A stretch of 39,191 nt of DNA from a virus, in IMG/VR virus record IMGVR_UViG_3300047585_000202, positions 1-39,191 of that record. The stretch is one strand, 5' to 3'. The first letter of the stretch is position 1; every line of letters begins with the position of its first letter. The notes under the pieces are model-generated. The model searched no databases and was not told the origin of the DNA. It worked only from the letters and a program-made list of their open reading frames with translations. Shown piece after piece: positions 7,306 through 15,066 of the stretch. Made by a program: the position numbers and the translations under genes.

Positions 7306-8459
7306 CAGGTATATGCCTTAAACAAACACATTCCCGCTGCCCCGGCACCTGAAGTAGTTGTATTTGCGCCACTGCCTCCAGAACCAGGTGCTATTCCAGT
7401 ACCGCCTGCATTTCCATTACCACTTCCATAGCCACCACCGCCCCACAGAGAAGCACCACCAGTACCCCCTGAACTTTGACCTTGACCACCACCACCACCA
7501 CCGGTAATATTCAGTGTGCCATTACTAGCTCCTCCTCCAGCACCACCTGCATCTCCCGACGCATTGCTGCCTATTCCATAACTTCCGCCATTTCCGGTTA
7601 AGGTTGTCAGATGGGTTGCAGTAATTGTAGAGTTTGTACCCGCATTACCATTTTGTCCCGTTGAATTTTGAGAGGCTCCTCCAGCTCCCACCGTACATGT
7701 ATAACTGGTGTCTACTGTACCGCCGGTAAAATAATAATAGGCGGTCCCACCTGCGCCACCGCCTCCACCTTCATAACTATTATCTGTTAATCCGCCAGAT
7801 CCACCACCCCCCGTGACCCACATTTCAATCGAGTTGGTTCCTGTGGGAGGTGTATAGGTGTTGGTTCCAGAAGTATAAGCAGTGACCCCGAGTAACCGCC
7901 CGGAAGAGTTGACGATAGATACGGTTTGAACACCGTTATTATCCTTATATTTCAGGGTATGGGTGGTTGTGTTATACCAGGTCCAGCCTTCCCTGAAATT
8001 AGAAGCGCTCGTGGGATCAGAAGAGACAACGAGCCCTATCGGATAGAATCCTAAGGTGCTTAAACTTTCTGCCTCCCACGCGGGGGCATTTTCATCCCAG
8101 AGGAGTTGCACGGGAGAACTTGAGCCACGGTCAAAAGATAAAGAGAGGCCGCCAGTAAAAGCGGACCCGGATTGATGAGAACCATTAAGTTCCAATACTA
8201 ATTGCTGACCGCCGCCGTCTAATCCCAGACTTAAATCATTGGCCAACGTGCCGCCGGTCGCCTGCATAGCATTGATATACGTGGCCAGCGTCTGGTCGTT
8301 GTTAAAGCCGTTGCCGATGTCGGTATTAATCTGGCTGGCGTCGTTGGCGTTGCCATTGGTGTAGGTATAGGTTTGGCCGTTGACGCTGACAGTGGCATAG
8401 GAATAAATTGGCAATAAAAATTGGCATAAAATTAAAGCAAAAAACAGTAGCTTTTTCAT
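7305..8459 (-). CDS. Exported tail-fibre protein with Gly-rich C-terminal domain (384 aa)
   Basis: Residues 1-22 form a signal peptide ending Y-A. Residues 25-200 resemble a fibre shaft/head (N-D-A-S-Q-I-N-T-D repeats, W-T-W-Y-N-T-T-T-H-T-L-K-Y). From about residue 210 to the end the protein is dominated by Gly runs (G-G-G-G-S-G-G and many similar), like the Gly-rich tips of phage fibres that form polyglycine sandwiches and bind receptors. The Gly-rich tip supports adhesin identity; the signal peptide is unexpected for a virion protein. Confidence 0.8.
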   Translation of the reverse strand: MKKLLFFALILCQFLLPIYSYATVSVNGQTYTYTNGNANDASQINTDIGNGFNNDQTLATYINAMQATGGTLANDLSLGLDGGGQQLVLELNGSHQSGSAFTGGLSLSFDRGSSSPVQLLWDENAPAWEAESLSTLGFYPIGLVVSSDPTSASNFREGWTWYNTTTHTLKYKDNNGVQTVSIVNSSGRLLGVTAYTSGTNTYTPPTGTNSIEMWVTGGGGSGGLTDNSYEGGGGGAGGTAYYYFTGGTVDTSYTCTVGAGGASQNSTGQNGNAGTNSTITATHLTTLTGNGGSYGIGSNASGDAGGAGGGASNGTLNITGGGGGGQGQSSGGTGGASLWGGGGYGSGNGNAGGTGIAPGSGGSGANTTTSGAGAAGMCLFKAYT

Positions 8460-10340
8460 TTATCGAAGCTCCATGGGCTTAATGACAAAATCGAGTTCAA
8501 AGATATCCATCGGCTGATCCACGCCGGTATGGGTGAAGGTCGGCGCGATATTCCGAAACCAGCCGGTCGGGAAAAATCGCCGGGTTAAAATCGGGTTGCC
8601 CCCCCATTGATAGGTTGCCGGGTTACTGGTCCACACGCCGCCACCCCATGTATACGACCCGGTGTTTAAGGTGATGGTATTGGGCGTGCCATTGCGATCC
8701 CCGTAATCCAGGGAATAAGAAAAGGTTCCGATATATGACCCATTGCCGCGACACGTCAGGCGCGCTTCCAAGACTTGCTTGCGGGTATTGGGCGCACCAA
8801 AATCCAGATAAGGTAAGGTAAAATAAGAGTTAACCGAGGCCCCATCAAAATCGAACAGGGAGGGATGATGAACAAAGATATTCCCATTGTTGTCCCCGTG
8901 ATACCAAGTCCCATCGATATCAATCATCGAGGCCGTGATAAAGACCCCTGCGCCGTAGCGCTCCTTGTACCAGCATTGAAGCCGGTAATCAAAATGCCAG
9001 ATGACATTGGGATAGTTTTGTCCCGCTTCCGCGACCGCGAAACTGACGCGGGTATTTTTCCAGTCATGCCAGCAATGAGCCTCGTAGGCATTTGCGGTAC
9101 TGAGGGCCGTAAATTTATTACGGACCTTCTCACTGATGTACTCGTATACCATTTTTGCGGTACTGACGCCGAAATAGGAGAAATCATATTGCGCCACCCC
9201 TTGGGGCGTCAGGTAATCCATTTTGCTGCCCTGTTGGACAAATTGACGCCAACCTGCAATACCGAAATCGAAATTGACCGTCTCGTAATAATACGGGTCA
9301 GTGAGCGTGCCGGAGCCGTAGATGATACCGACACTTCTCGTTTTACCGACCATAATAAGGGGATCAATATCGGCGGGGATAAAGAAAGGGCAAATGGCGG
9401 TCATATTTTGACCGTCCCCGACATTGCAATTCACAAAGCCGCCGGTGACATTATTGGAGGTATAAATCAGGTATTGGTTAGCGACGGTGGTTTCGGCGGT
9501 TCCTGCAGAGACAATGACGGTACCGGATATGCCGCTGGAATTTTGCTGCGTGAGCGTGCACGTGCCGGGTAACGACATCGGGGCTGATCCCGACGCCACT
9601 AACGTGGTGCCGTTGATATCCTGGTATAAATCAATCGCGCCATTGGTAGCAACCGTAAAATAATATTGCACCCCTTGCCCGGCGATGGTGCCATTGGAGG
9701 TACTGACGCCTTGCAGACTCCATCCGCTCGTACGGCTGTCGCCATACACGCCATTCGCAAAATAACTGAATAGCCCGTTATACCCGGATGTAATATCCCC
9801 GGCAGTGCTGAAGTACAGCAGGTTATCCGAGGCGTCAAATAACCAAAGCCGGTTTTGGGCAAAGACCGCTTGTATTGCGCCAGTGGGTGCACCATTACCG
9901 ATGGTATTGAGATTGGTTCCATCCCAATATCGGGGAGCATTCGTGCCGTCACAGATAATGAGATAATTTTCAGCCGTGCAAAACGAGATATACGCGCCGG
10001 ATTCTACCGAACAAATCTCGGCAGGGCTGCCGTTATTGTAGTTGTAAACTTTGCTATTCGTCGCATAGATGAAATAACTGTCGCCGTTGGACTGGATAAA
10101 CCGATACAAGCCGGTAATGGGATCTGCCCCGGCATCCGTATAAAAGGTTGTAAATCCGTAGGCAACGGACAGTCCCCCTCGGTGAATCGGCATCCAGTTT
10201 TCCATATCCTGAAACTCGCATCCCACATCCGGATTTTGTGGAGAGGCAAAGCTGGCCAGGGTATTAACTTCCGAGATGGAGTTTATGCCACCGTAAAAAT
10301 TATTGAGACGGAATTGGGAGGGATTTATAGGCTTAGCCAT
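8460..10340 (-). CDS. Tail hub / DNA-stabilisation protein, P22 gp10-like
   Basis: A 626-residue late protein whose opening (N-N-F-Y-G-G-I-N) and beta-propeller-like repeats (Y-x-Y-N-N-G, R-Y-W-D-G-T-N, N-R-L-W-L-F-D) match the style of podovirus tail-hub or packaged-DNA stabilisation proteins. Residues about 200-294 are an inserted domain that also occurs in the neighbouring adaptor (see findings). The C-terminal part has aromatic-rich strands. Expected to plug the portal channel after packaging and bind fibres. Start is the ATG just after the adaptor stop; no strong ribosome site, so coupling is likely. Confidence 0.75.
   Translation of the reverse strand: MAKPINPSQFRLNNFYGGINSISEVNTLASFASPQNPDVGCEFQDMENWMPIHRGGLSVAYGFTTFYTDAGADPITGLYRFIQSNGDSYFIYATNSKVYNYNNGSPAEICSVESGAYISFCTAENYLIICDGTNAPRYWDGTNLNTIGNGAPTGAIQAVFAQNRLWLFDASDNLLYFSTAGDITSGYNGLFSYFANGVYGDSRTSGWSLQGVSTSNGTIAGQGVQYYFTVATNGAIDLYQDINGTTLVASGSAPMSLPGTCTLTQQNSSGISGTVIVSAGTAETTVANQYLIYTSNNVTGGFVNCNVGDGQNMTAICPFFIPADIDPLIMVGKTRSVGIIYGSGTLTDPYYYETVNFDFGIAGWRQFVQQGSKMDYLTPQGVAQYDFSYFGVSTAKMVYEYISEKVRNKFTALSTANAYEAHCWHDWKNTRVSFAVAEAGQNYPNVIWHFDYRLQCWYKERYGAGVFITASMIDIDGTWYHGDNNGNIFVHHPSLFDFDGASVNSYFTLPYLDFGAPNTRKQVLEARLTCRGNGSYIGTFSYSLDYGDRNGTPNTITLNTGSYTWGGGVWTSNPATYQWGGNPILTRRFFPTGWFRNIAPTFTHTGVDQPMDIFELDFVIKPMELR
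9459..9743 (-). repeat. Shared inserted domain, copy in the tail hub
   Basis: Encodes residues about 200-294 of the hub. It begins G-D-S-R-T-S and contains G-A-I-D-L-Y-Q-D-I-N-G and S-L-P-G-T-C-T-L-T. The core aligns with the adaptor copy at 10818-11135 at about 39 of 51 residues, counted by eye. Confidence 0.85.
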
Positions 10341-10343
10341 GGG

Positions 10344-11345
10344 TTAAAACGCAGCGGGCCATTGGTTAGGGAGGCCCGTGTCTTTCTTGGTGTCGGCAAC
10401 GAGTTTCTCAAGTTTTCGGGTATACAGTTCGTAGGCCGCCATCGCGTCCGGTCGTCCGACTCGTTGGGCCAGATAGGCATACACGCCTTCGCGGACGATG
10501 TCCTCGTATTTAATCGGGACAACAAGTGTGTCGGTCGTATTAACTACCTGGGGGATATCTTGGTAATAGTAGAGCGTCAGGGTATAATCCTGGTCGGGGT
10601 AGACATCCAGGTAAAGAAAATTATCAAACTTGGACCAGCGCCGGGGGGTTTGAATGGATGGGGTGCTGTAGCGGCATTTCTTCTGAAACGCCCGATAGTT
10701 GAGTTCGTGAACTTCCCCTTCATACGACAGGGATTCCCGCCGCAATCGGGTCACGTTATGCGGGTCAATTACCACGGACGCCACCGTTCCCAGATTGTAA
10801 GAATTTTGCAGGGTCGGCACAAATCGTAATGCAACTGTCCCTATCGTTTCCGCACTGCCAGACGCGACGATAACGGTGCCATACACGCCACTGCCATTTT
10901 GAGCGGTGAGGGTGCATGTGCCCGGCAAAGAAGCAGGGGCGACTCCGGAGGCAATGAGATTAATGCCGTTGATATCCTGGTAGAGGTCAATCGCGCCGCT
11001 GGTGCTGACGGTGAACCAGCAATACTGATCGTTGACGATAATATTATTTAAGGTGACTGTTTCGCCAGCATAATTTGCAGTGGCATTACTCTGGCATACC
11101 CCTGTTAATGCCCAATTGCTAGTACGTGTGTCTCCCAAGATAACCACATTCCACGGATAGGTTAATACCTGTGAGCTTTCCTCAAACCAAAACCGGCTGG
11201 CCCGGTTCACTTCTTGGAGCGTGGTGTTGAGAATATCCAGGGCGATGTTATACGGAAATTCCTGGGTGGTGCTGAAGCTCGACGGGACCTGATCCATGTT
11301 GGCCTGGCGATAGGCCGCATCGACAATCCCGATGGCAGTCGTCAT
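10344..11345 (-). CDS. Head-to-tail adaptor / tail tubular A-like protein (333 aa)
   Basis: N-terminal helices (A-Y-R-Q-A-N and A-L-D-I-L-N-T-T-L-Q-E-V-N), a beta middle and a C-terminal helical part (E-D-I-V-R-E-G-V-Y-A-Y-L-A-Q-R) resemble podovirus gatekeeper/adaptor proteins (T7 gp11 or P22 gp4 role). Residues about 71-176 are an inserted domain also found in the hub next door. It lies between capsid-associated genes and the hub, as expected. The family role is inferred mainly from fold style and gene order. Confidence 0.65.
   Translation of the reverse strand: MTTAIGIVDAAYRQANMDQVPSSFSTTQEFPYNIALDILNTTLQEVNRASRFWFEESSQVLTYPWNVVILGDTRTSNWALTGVCQSNATANYAGETVTLNNIIVNDQYCWFTVSTSGAIDLYQDINGINLIASGVAPASLPGTCTLTAQNGSGVYGTVIVASGSAETIGTVALRFVPTLQNSYNLGTVASVVIDPHNVTRLRRESLSYEGEVHELNYRAFQKKCRYSTPSIQTPRRWSKFDNFLYLDVYPDQDYTLTLYYYQDIPQVVNTTDTLVVPIKYEDIVREGVYAYLAQRVGRPDAMAAYELYTRKLEKLVADTKKDTGLPNQWPAAF
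10818..11135 (-). repeat. Shared inserted domain, copy in the adaptor
   Basis: Encodes residues about 71-176 of the adaptor. It begins G-D-T-R-T-S-N-W and contains G-A-I-D-L-Y-Q-D-I-N-G and S-L-P-G-T-C-T-L-T, matching the hub copy. The copy is longer in the middle than in the hub. Confidence 0.85.
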
Positions 11346-11623
11346 ATCGAGGAAATACCGGCGGCTTCCACGACACTATACACGGCAGCCGGGACATAGA
11401 CTTTCATATCGCACTGGATAATATACTTCCCGGTGCCTGGGATATTCACTTCAAACCAGTTACCCAGGATGCCGTTATAGTTGAAGTTAATTAAGGAATC
11501 GGCTCCTGCGCTGGCCACCTCCACCGCCTTATACCCGGAGGTGATGGAGTTGGGATCGGTGTCATCCGAGACGCCTAAAATAACGGTGACGCCGGGTGCG
11601 CCAAAATCGGTGCCGTCTACCAT
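11342..11623 (-). CDS. Small beta-rich structural protein (93 aa)
   Basis: Overlaps the adaptor start by 4 bases (ATGA). Sequence is a small beta-sandwich type (G-A-P-G-V-T-V-I-L-G-V, N-W-F-E-V-N-I-P-G-T-G-K-Y). Between the decoration-type proteins and the adaptor it could be a head-tail joining or capsid accessory protein. No family is recognised. Confidence 0.7.
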   Translation of the reverse strand: MVDGTDFGAPGVTVILGVSDDTDPNSITSGYKAVEVASAGADSLINFNYNGILGNWFEVNIPGTGKYIIQCDMKVYVPAAVYSVVEAAGISSI

Positions 11624-11626
11624 GGG

Positions 11627-11845
11627 TTAAACCTCCCGCAGTCTGTTATGACCGCCCAGATTCAACACTTCCGCCACATCGGAAGACACATACGTATCCT
11701 CGTCACAGACGACATCCAGGTCGTGGCCGTTGATATTGACGTGGAAGTATTGCTTGCGGTTACCGTGATTTAAAAAGGGTTGTTCGGTGCTGCGTCCTGC
11801 GGAAGGGACATGGACCAAAACCGCATCATGGGGATCAGTTGCCAT
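11627..11845 (-). CDS. Small late protein (72 aa)
   Basis: ATG 11845 follows an AAGGAG, so the 72-residue reading is preferred over a longer frame that crosses the upstream gene. The sequence has H-x-N-x-N-G-H-D-L-D-V-V-C-D-E-D-T-Y-V and S-D-V-A-E-V-L-N-L-G-G-H-N. It looks like a compact, acidic phage accessory protein; function unknown. Confidence 0.7.
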   Translation of the reverse strand: MATDPHDAVLVHVPSAGRSTEQPFLNHGNRKQYFHVNINGHDLDVVCDEDTYVSSDVAEVLNLGGHNRLREV

Positions 11846-11861
11846 CAGGGAGTCTCCTTGG

Positions 11862-12209
11862 TTATTTACCGATATATGCTTGGAAATGCTGGGCGATATA
11901 GCCTGGAATCTCAACCACTTTGTCGCACTCGACTTCAACATCTTCGCCAAAGGTTTCCTGAACCGGCTTGCCGTCTTTATCCAATTCCGGTTCGCCGTCG
12001 GCATTGAGCTTGGGACGGGTTCCCATAATGCGTCCGGAAACAATTTTGCGGGTCTTGCCGTTTTCTTTGCGTTGTTCCGCATCGGTGCCGCGACTGGAAA
12101 TAAACACCTGAACCAGGTCGTTTGGGTCACAATCCACCAAATCAGGCAACTTGGCCCGACTGACGCGTTCATCTTCTTCCTTGGTGGCGATATACGTTTT
12201 TTTACTCAT
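11862..12209 (-). CDS. Small charged late protein (115 aa)
   Basis: ATG 12209 follows AGGAG. The protein is very charged: K-K-T-Y-I-A-T-K-E-E-D-E-R-V at the start and D-G-E-P-E-L-D-K-D-G-K-P in the middle, ending in an aromatic helix. The frame inside 11862-12172 that gives a longer overlapping product is a shadow. It is packed between capsid and adaptor genes, suggesting a head accessory role. Confidence 0.7.
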   Translation of the reverse strand: MSKKTYIATKEEDERVSRAKLPDLVDCDPNDLVQVFISSRGTDAEQRKENGKTRKIVSGRIMGTRPKLNADGEPELDKDGKPVQETFGEDVEVECDKVVEIPGYIAQHFQAYIGK

Positions 12210-12222
12210 GGGGAAAAAACTC

Positions 12223-12609
12223 CTATTTGGCTTGTTGCATCTTGGCTAAAACATCTTGGGTGGCGTCTTTTCGTCGCATCAATTCCTCGTTGGCTAAGTC
12301 GCCATCGCGTTTGTCTTGTTTGTTTTGTTCCAGAAATTCATAGACCGCTTGCGAGACCAGGTTTTCCCCCGGTTTTAATAAATGCGGAATGCCCTGAATG
12401 GACACCAGTTTCACCGGATAATGGACTTTCATCGGACGACAGGAATAATCCGGGTAGTAATCCTCGCAATCCGCGCGGTCGATAAAGATTTTGACCATGG
12501 GCTGATTCTGGACTTTTTCCAGAAATTCCACTTCGTTCTTGTCTGCGGCCACCAGGCGCGCGGTGCCGGGGCGGTGAATGTTCTTTTTGAGAATAATCAA
12601 ACTGGACAT
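12223..12609 (-). CDS. Late protein downstream of the capsid gene (128 aa)
   Basis: ATG 12609 has GGAGG just upstream; a longer in-frame reading would pass through the terminator stem. Contains a Cys-rich loop (D-C-E-D-Y-Y-P-D-Y-S-C-R) and a helical charged C-terminus (Q-N-K-Q-D-K-R-D-G-D). Probably a head accessory protein by position; no family recognised. Confidence 0.7.
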   Translation of the reverse strand: MSSLIILKKNIHRPGTARLVAADKNEVEFLEKVQNQPMVKIFIDRADCEDYYPDYSCRPMKVHYPVKLVSIQGIPHLLKPGENLVSQAVYEFLEQNKQDKRDGDLANEELMRRKDATQDVLAKMQQAK

Positions 12610-12621
12610 GGTTCCTCCAAA

Positions 12622-12657
12622 GAAAATAGAAGGGGCTGAGATTAAATCAGCCCCTTC
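12622..12657 (-). terminator. Terminator/attenuator directly after the capsid gene
   Basis: Perfect 11-base arms 12629-12639 and 12647-12657 with a 7-base loop, followed in the leftward direction by a T-rich stretch (12622-12628). Placed just after the capsid stop, it probably keeps capsid mRNA abundant relative to downstream genes. Confidence 0.8.
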
Positions 12658-12689
12658 CAATCGAAAGGGTTAGGTATGAGGAGATGAAA

Positions 12690-13652
12690 TTAACCGATGG
12701 TCGCACCGGTTTCGATACGAACCATAAAGGCATTGTTCAGGATGATCGGGAGCTGGAATCCTTTCCAACCCACCGTACTACGTTGATCCAATGGATCATC
12801 CGCACCGGCGGACCCGAGGGGTTTAACGATCATCTGATACTTGCCCGATCCACCGATATCCACGGTTCCGTAGGCTTGTTGTCCGACGACAATTGTGCCG
12901 TAGACATTCGCGCCAGCGGAACCGGCCCCCGCAAAGATGGGGGTTAAGGTAGACTGCATCAGTTCGATGCCGTATAACGAGCCGATGGAGCCATCATAGA
13001 ATGACTTAAACATCGTTCCCGCACCGGCATACTGGAAGGCGTTCTTGACTTCGGAATCGTTGAAGATGTCATATACCACGTAAGGATGAACAAACGCGAT
13101 ATAGTTCCCCTGACCAACCTTGTCATTTTCTTCCGGACCGCTAAAACGGTGGGTTTTAGCCGCGTCCAGCGTCGATAACGCTTTACGCAACAAGGCCAAG
13201 GTAAGCGGGTTGCCAGTCCCTTGGGATGCCCGTGCGGACCCGGTAGCATACAATACCACCGTACCGGCTTGGATGACGTTGGCAATAACGGTCTCAATCG
13301 ATTCCCCCGCGTTTTGTGCGAGAGCCGGGGTGAGTTCGTTCATCAGCTTGTCGATCCCCAGTTTTTGCAGCATGTCCGAAATCTCGGAGAATGCGCCATA
13401 CTGGGCAGCGGTGCCGCTGACTTCCGTTAAAGAGATAGAGGTTTGGGTGGGGGTCGTGCCTTCCACCAACGCGGTTGAGTTGACCGCGTAGGCGTTCACA
13501 CGACGCCAGGAAACCGAGTTCCCTTGGTTATCCCCGAAGGTGGTTACCAGGGAAAATTCCATAAAGACTTGGGCTTGTCGAGCGCGATACAGCATGTCCA
13601 TTTCGTAATACTGCTTCGCCTCGATCGTGAGTGTTCCGAGTGTATCTACCAT
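12690..13652 (-). CDS. Major capsid protein, N4-gp56 family
   Basis: 320 residues. The N-terminus (L-G-T-L-T-I-E-A-K-Q-Y-Y), the mid-section (F-S-E-I-S-D-M-L-Q-K-L-G-I-D) and the later F-V-H-P-Y-V-V-Y-D-I and V-Y-G-T-I-V-V-G-Q-Q-A-Y-G match the N4-gp56 capsid family as I know it. It builds the icosahedral shell (HK97 fold). Scaffold gene upstream and terminator downstream fit a highly expressed capsid gene. An AGGAGG lies about 13 bases before ATG 13652. Confidence 0.9.
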   Translation of the reverse strand: MVDTLGTLTIEAKQYYEMDMLYRARQAQVFMEFSLVTTFGDNQGNSVSWRRVNAYAVNSTALVEGTTPTQTSISLTEVSGTAAQYGAFSEISDMLQKLGIDKLMNELTPALAQNAGESIETVIANVIQAGTVVLYATGSARASQGTGNPLTLALLRKALSTLDAAKTHRFSGPEENDKVGQGNYIAFVHPYVVYDIFNDSEVKNAFQYAGAGTMFKSFYDGSIGSLYGIELMQSTLTPIFAGAGSAGANVYGTIVVGQQAYGTVDIGGSGKYQMIVKPLGSAGADDPLDQRSTVGWKGFQLPIILNNAFMVRIETGATIG

Positions 13653-13670
13653 GAGAAATGGAGCCTCCTA

Positions 13671-14354
13671 TTATTGGAGACGCCCTTGTTTTTTCGCTTG
13701 TTGAACCTGGGCCCAGCGGTCGGGAATAATCTTCCCGTGGGCATCTGTTGCGTAAGCCAGGGCGTCTTTCATTGTCGTAATGCCTGTAGCCTGCGGTTGA
13801 CCCGTAGACTGGTTGGCAAACGGTAACGCGTTTTGTTTCACAGCGGCGTTGAGCGTTTGCGTTTGGGTGGCAGTTTGATATCCCTGGAGTTTGTCGTTAT
13901 ATTCTTTGACGGCCTGGGCGATCGTAATCTTCGGGCTGGCGGGCTCCCCGCGTCTCACTTTTTCCGCGTGAATCTGTTCCGCCCGAATGCGAATCTCGTT
14001 CTCAAAAGGCTTTAAATGCGGGTTTTGAGACTCGGCTTCGCTCACCGCTTGGTACAACTCAATTTGGTGAGAGGTACTTTGTGCGGCGGCCTGGGCGGAG
14101 AGTTGTTGTACCGATTGCGCGTAGGCGATTGGATCGGTAATCTGCGGAGGGCCAGTGGGTTGCGCGGGTTCCCCTAAAAGATACCGGCCGGCATCTTTTA
14201 GCCGTTGTTCCTGCTGGGTGTTTTGCTGTCTTAAGGCAGCCACTTCCTCGGCGGAAACAGGTGGGGCAGCGGCAGGGGCTTCCGCAGGTGCGGGCGCTGG
14301 GGCTGCCTCCGGTCCCGGAAAGAGATCGTCAAAAGACGTGTCAAGATCTGACAT
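13671..14354 (-). CDS. Scaffold / capsid assembly protein (227 aa)
   Basis: Acidic start (D-L-D-T-S-F-D-D-L-F) followed by an Ala/Pro-rich segment and then Gln/Glu/Lys-rich helices. This composition, and the position just upstream of the major capsid gene, is typical of phage scaffolds, which are removed or released during maturation. A strong AGGAG precedes ATG 14354. Confidence 0.75.
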   Translation of the reverse strand: MSDLDTSFDDLFPGPEAAPAPAPAEAPAAAPPVSAEEVAALRQQNTQQEQRLKDAGRYLLGEPAQPTGPPQITDPIAYAQSVQQLSAQAAAQSTSHQIELYQAVSEAESQNPHLKPFENEIRIRAEQIHAEKVRRGEPASPKITIAQAVKEYNDKLQGYQTATQTQTLNAAVKQNALPFANQSTGQPQATGITTMKDALAYATDAHGKIIPDRWAQVQQAKKQGRLQ

Positions 14355-14499
14355 AAAAAACTCCTATTGGGTTTTCAAATGCTTGGGTGTGTCGGGCCAA
14401 TTACCCTGCTGCCCACGGGTTGAGTGCCAAGTGTTTACCGTCTTTATGGCGAGACGAAAAAGCTTTATAATATAAACGCTATTAATTTGTTTGAGGTCC

Positions 14500-14787
14500 C
14501 TATTCTGTTACAGGAATAGGGCTTTTTATTTCTTCAGATTCTTCCTCTTCCTGCTGGGCGAGATATGCCATCGCGGCCAGTTGTTTGGCTTTCCATTCTT
14601 CATCGTTGTATTCCTTGATAAAGAGGTGGAAGTTTTGGGCTTCTTTGGCGTTTAACTCAATGAGGGCGTCGCCAAACTGGCCCACCATTTTTAAGATGGC
14701 CTCGTTTAAATCATGGCTGTCGGAAAACTCTTCAAACTTACCATACTGGTTATCGCCGATATCGGCGGCCCATCCTAAAATTCGCAT
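14500..14787 (-). CDS. Small acidic helical late protein (95 aa)
   Basis: Starts directly after the upstream stop (ATG 14787). Acidic, helical, with an E-E-E-E-S-E-E-I-K cluster and a P-I-P-V-T-E end. The final codons form a short hairpin. The 145-base gap to the scaffold gene holds no further gene I can support. Function unknown. Confidence 0.65.
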   Translation of the reverse strand: MRILGWAADIGDNQYGKFEEFSDSHDLNEAILKMVGQFGDALIELNAKEAQNFHLFIKEYNDEEWKAKQLAAMAYLAQQEEEESEEIKSPIPVTE

Positions 14788-15066
14788 TTACTCTGTCCAA
14801 TCCGTTTCTACAAATTCAACGGCTAGGGTGTGAAGATGGCGTTTAAGGTATTCGGCATATTTCATTGCACCGGTGTCTTTGGCGTATTGAAAAAAGGCTT
14901 TCTGATCAGGCAGGTCGGGGCGGTGTTGGCATTGGGTGATTTTGCGGTCCAGCAATGGGACCACCAGGGTGGCCCATAGGTTGACCCCCTCCGGGGTGGC
15001 TTTGAGGAGGAGCCACGCCGCCTTGCGTTGGTGGTACTCCGGGCTGTTGCGGGGGTGGCTGCGCAC
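14788..15066 (-). CDS. Small late protein overlapping the portal gene end (92 aa)
   Basis: About 160 bases overlap the portal C-terminus in another frame. The product reads like a genuine protein: H-x-R-x-A-A-W-L-L-L-K-A-T-P-E-G-V, a D-R-K-I-T-Q-C-Q segment and an aromatic helix A-F-F-Q-Y-A-K-D-T-G. It abuts the next gene start. Dual coding would explain the Pro/Gly/Gln-rich portal tail. Confidence 0.6.
   Translation of the reverse strand: MRSHPRNSPEYHQRKAAWLLLKATPEGVNLWATLVVPLLDRKITQCQHRPDLPDQKAFFQYAKDTGAMKYAEYLKRHLHTLAVEFVETDWTE

Noticed and set aside
9855-10829. Long rightward frame opposite hub and adaptor
   Set aside because: Shadow of the leftward tail genes; composition follows the complementary strand, no ribosome site.
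11787-12485. Rightward 232-residue frame opposite capsid-accessory genes
   Set aside because: Antisense to three well-supported genes with good ribosome sites.
14494-14530. Hairpin with T-run in rightward direction near the end of the 95-residue gene
   Set aside because: No rightward gene precedes it; the stem is made by the coding end of a leftward gene and lacks leftward T's.
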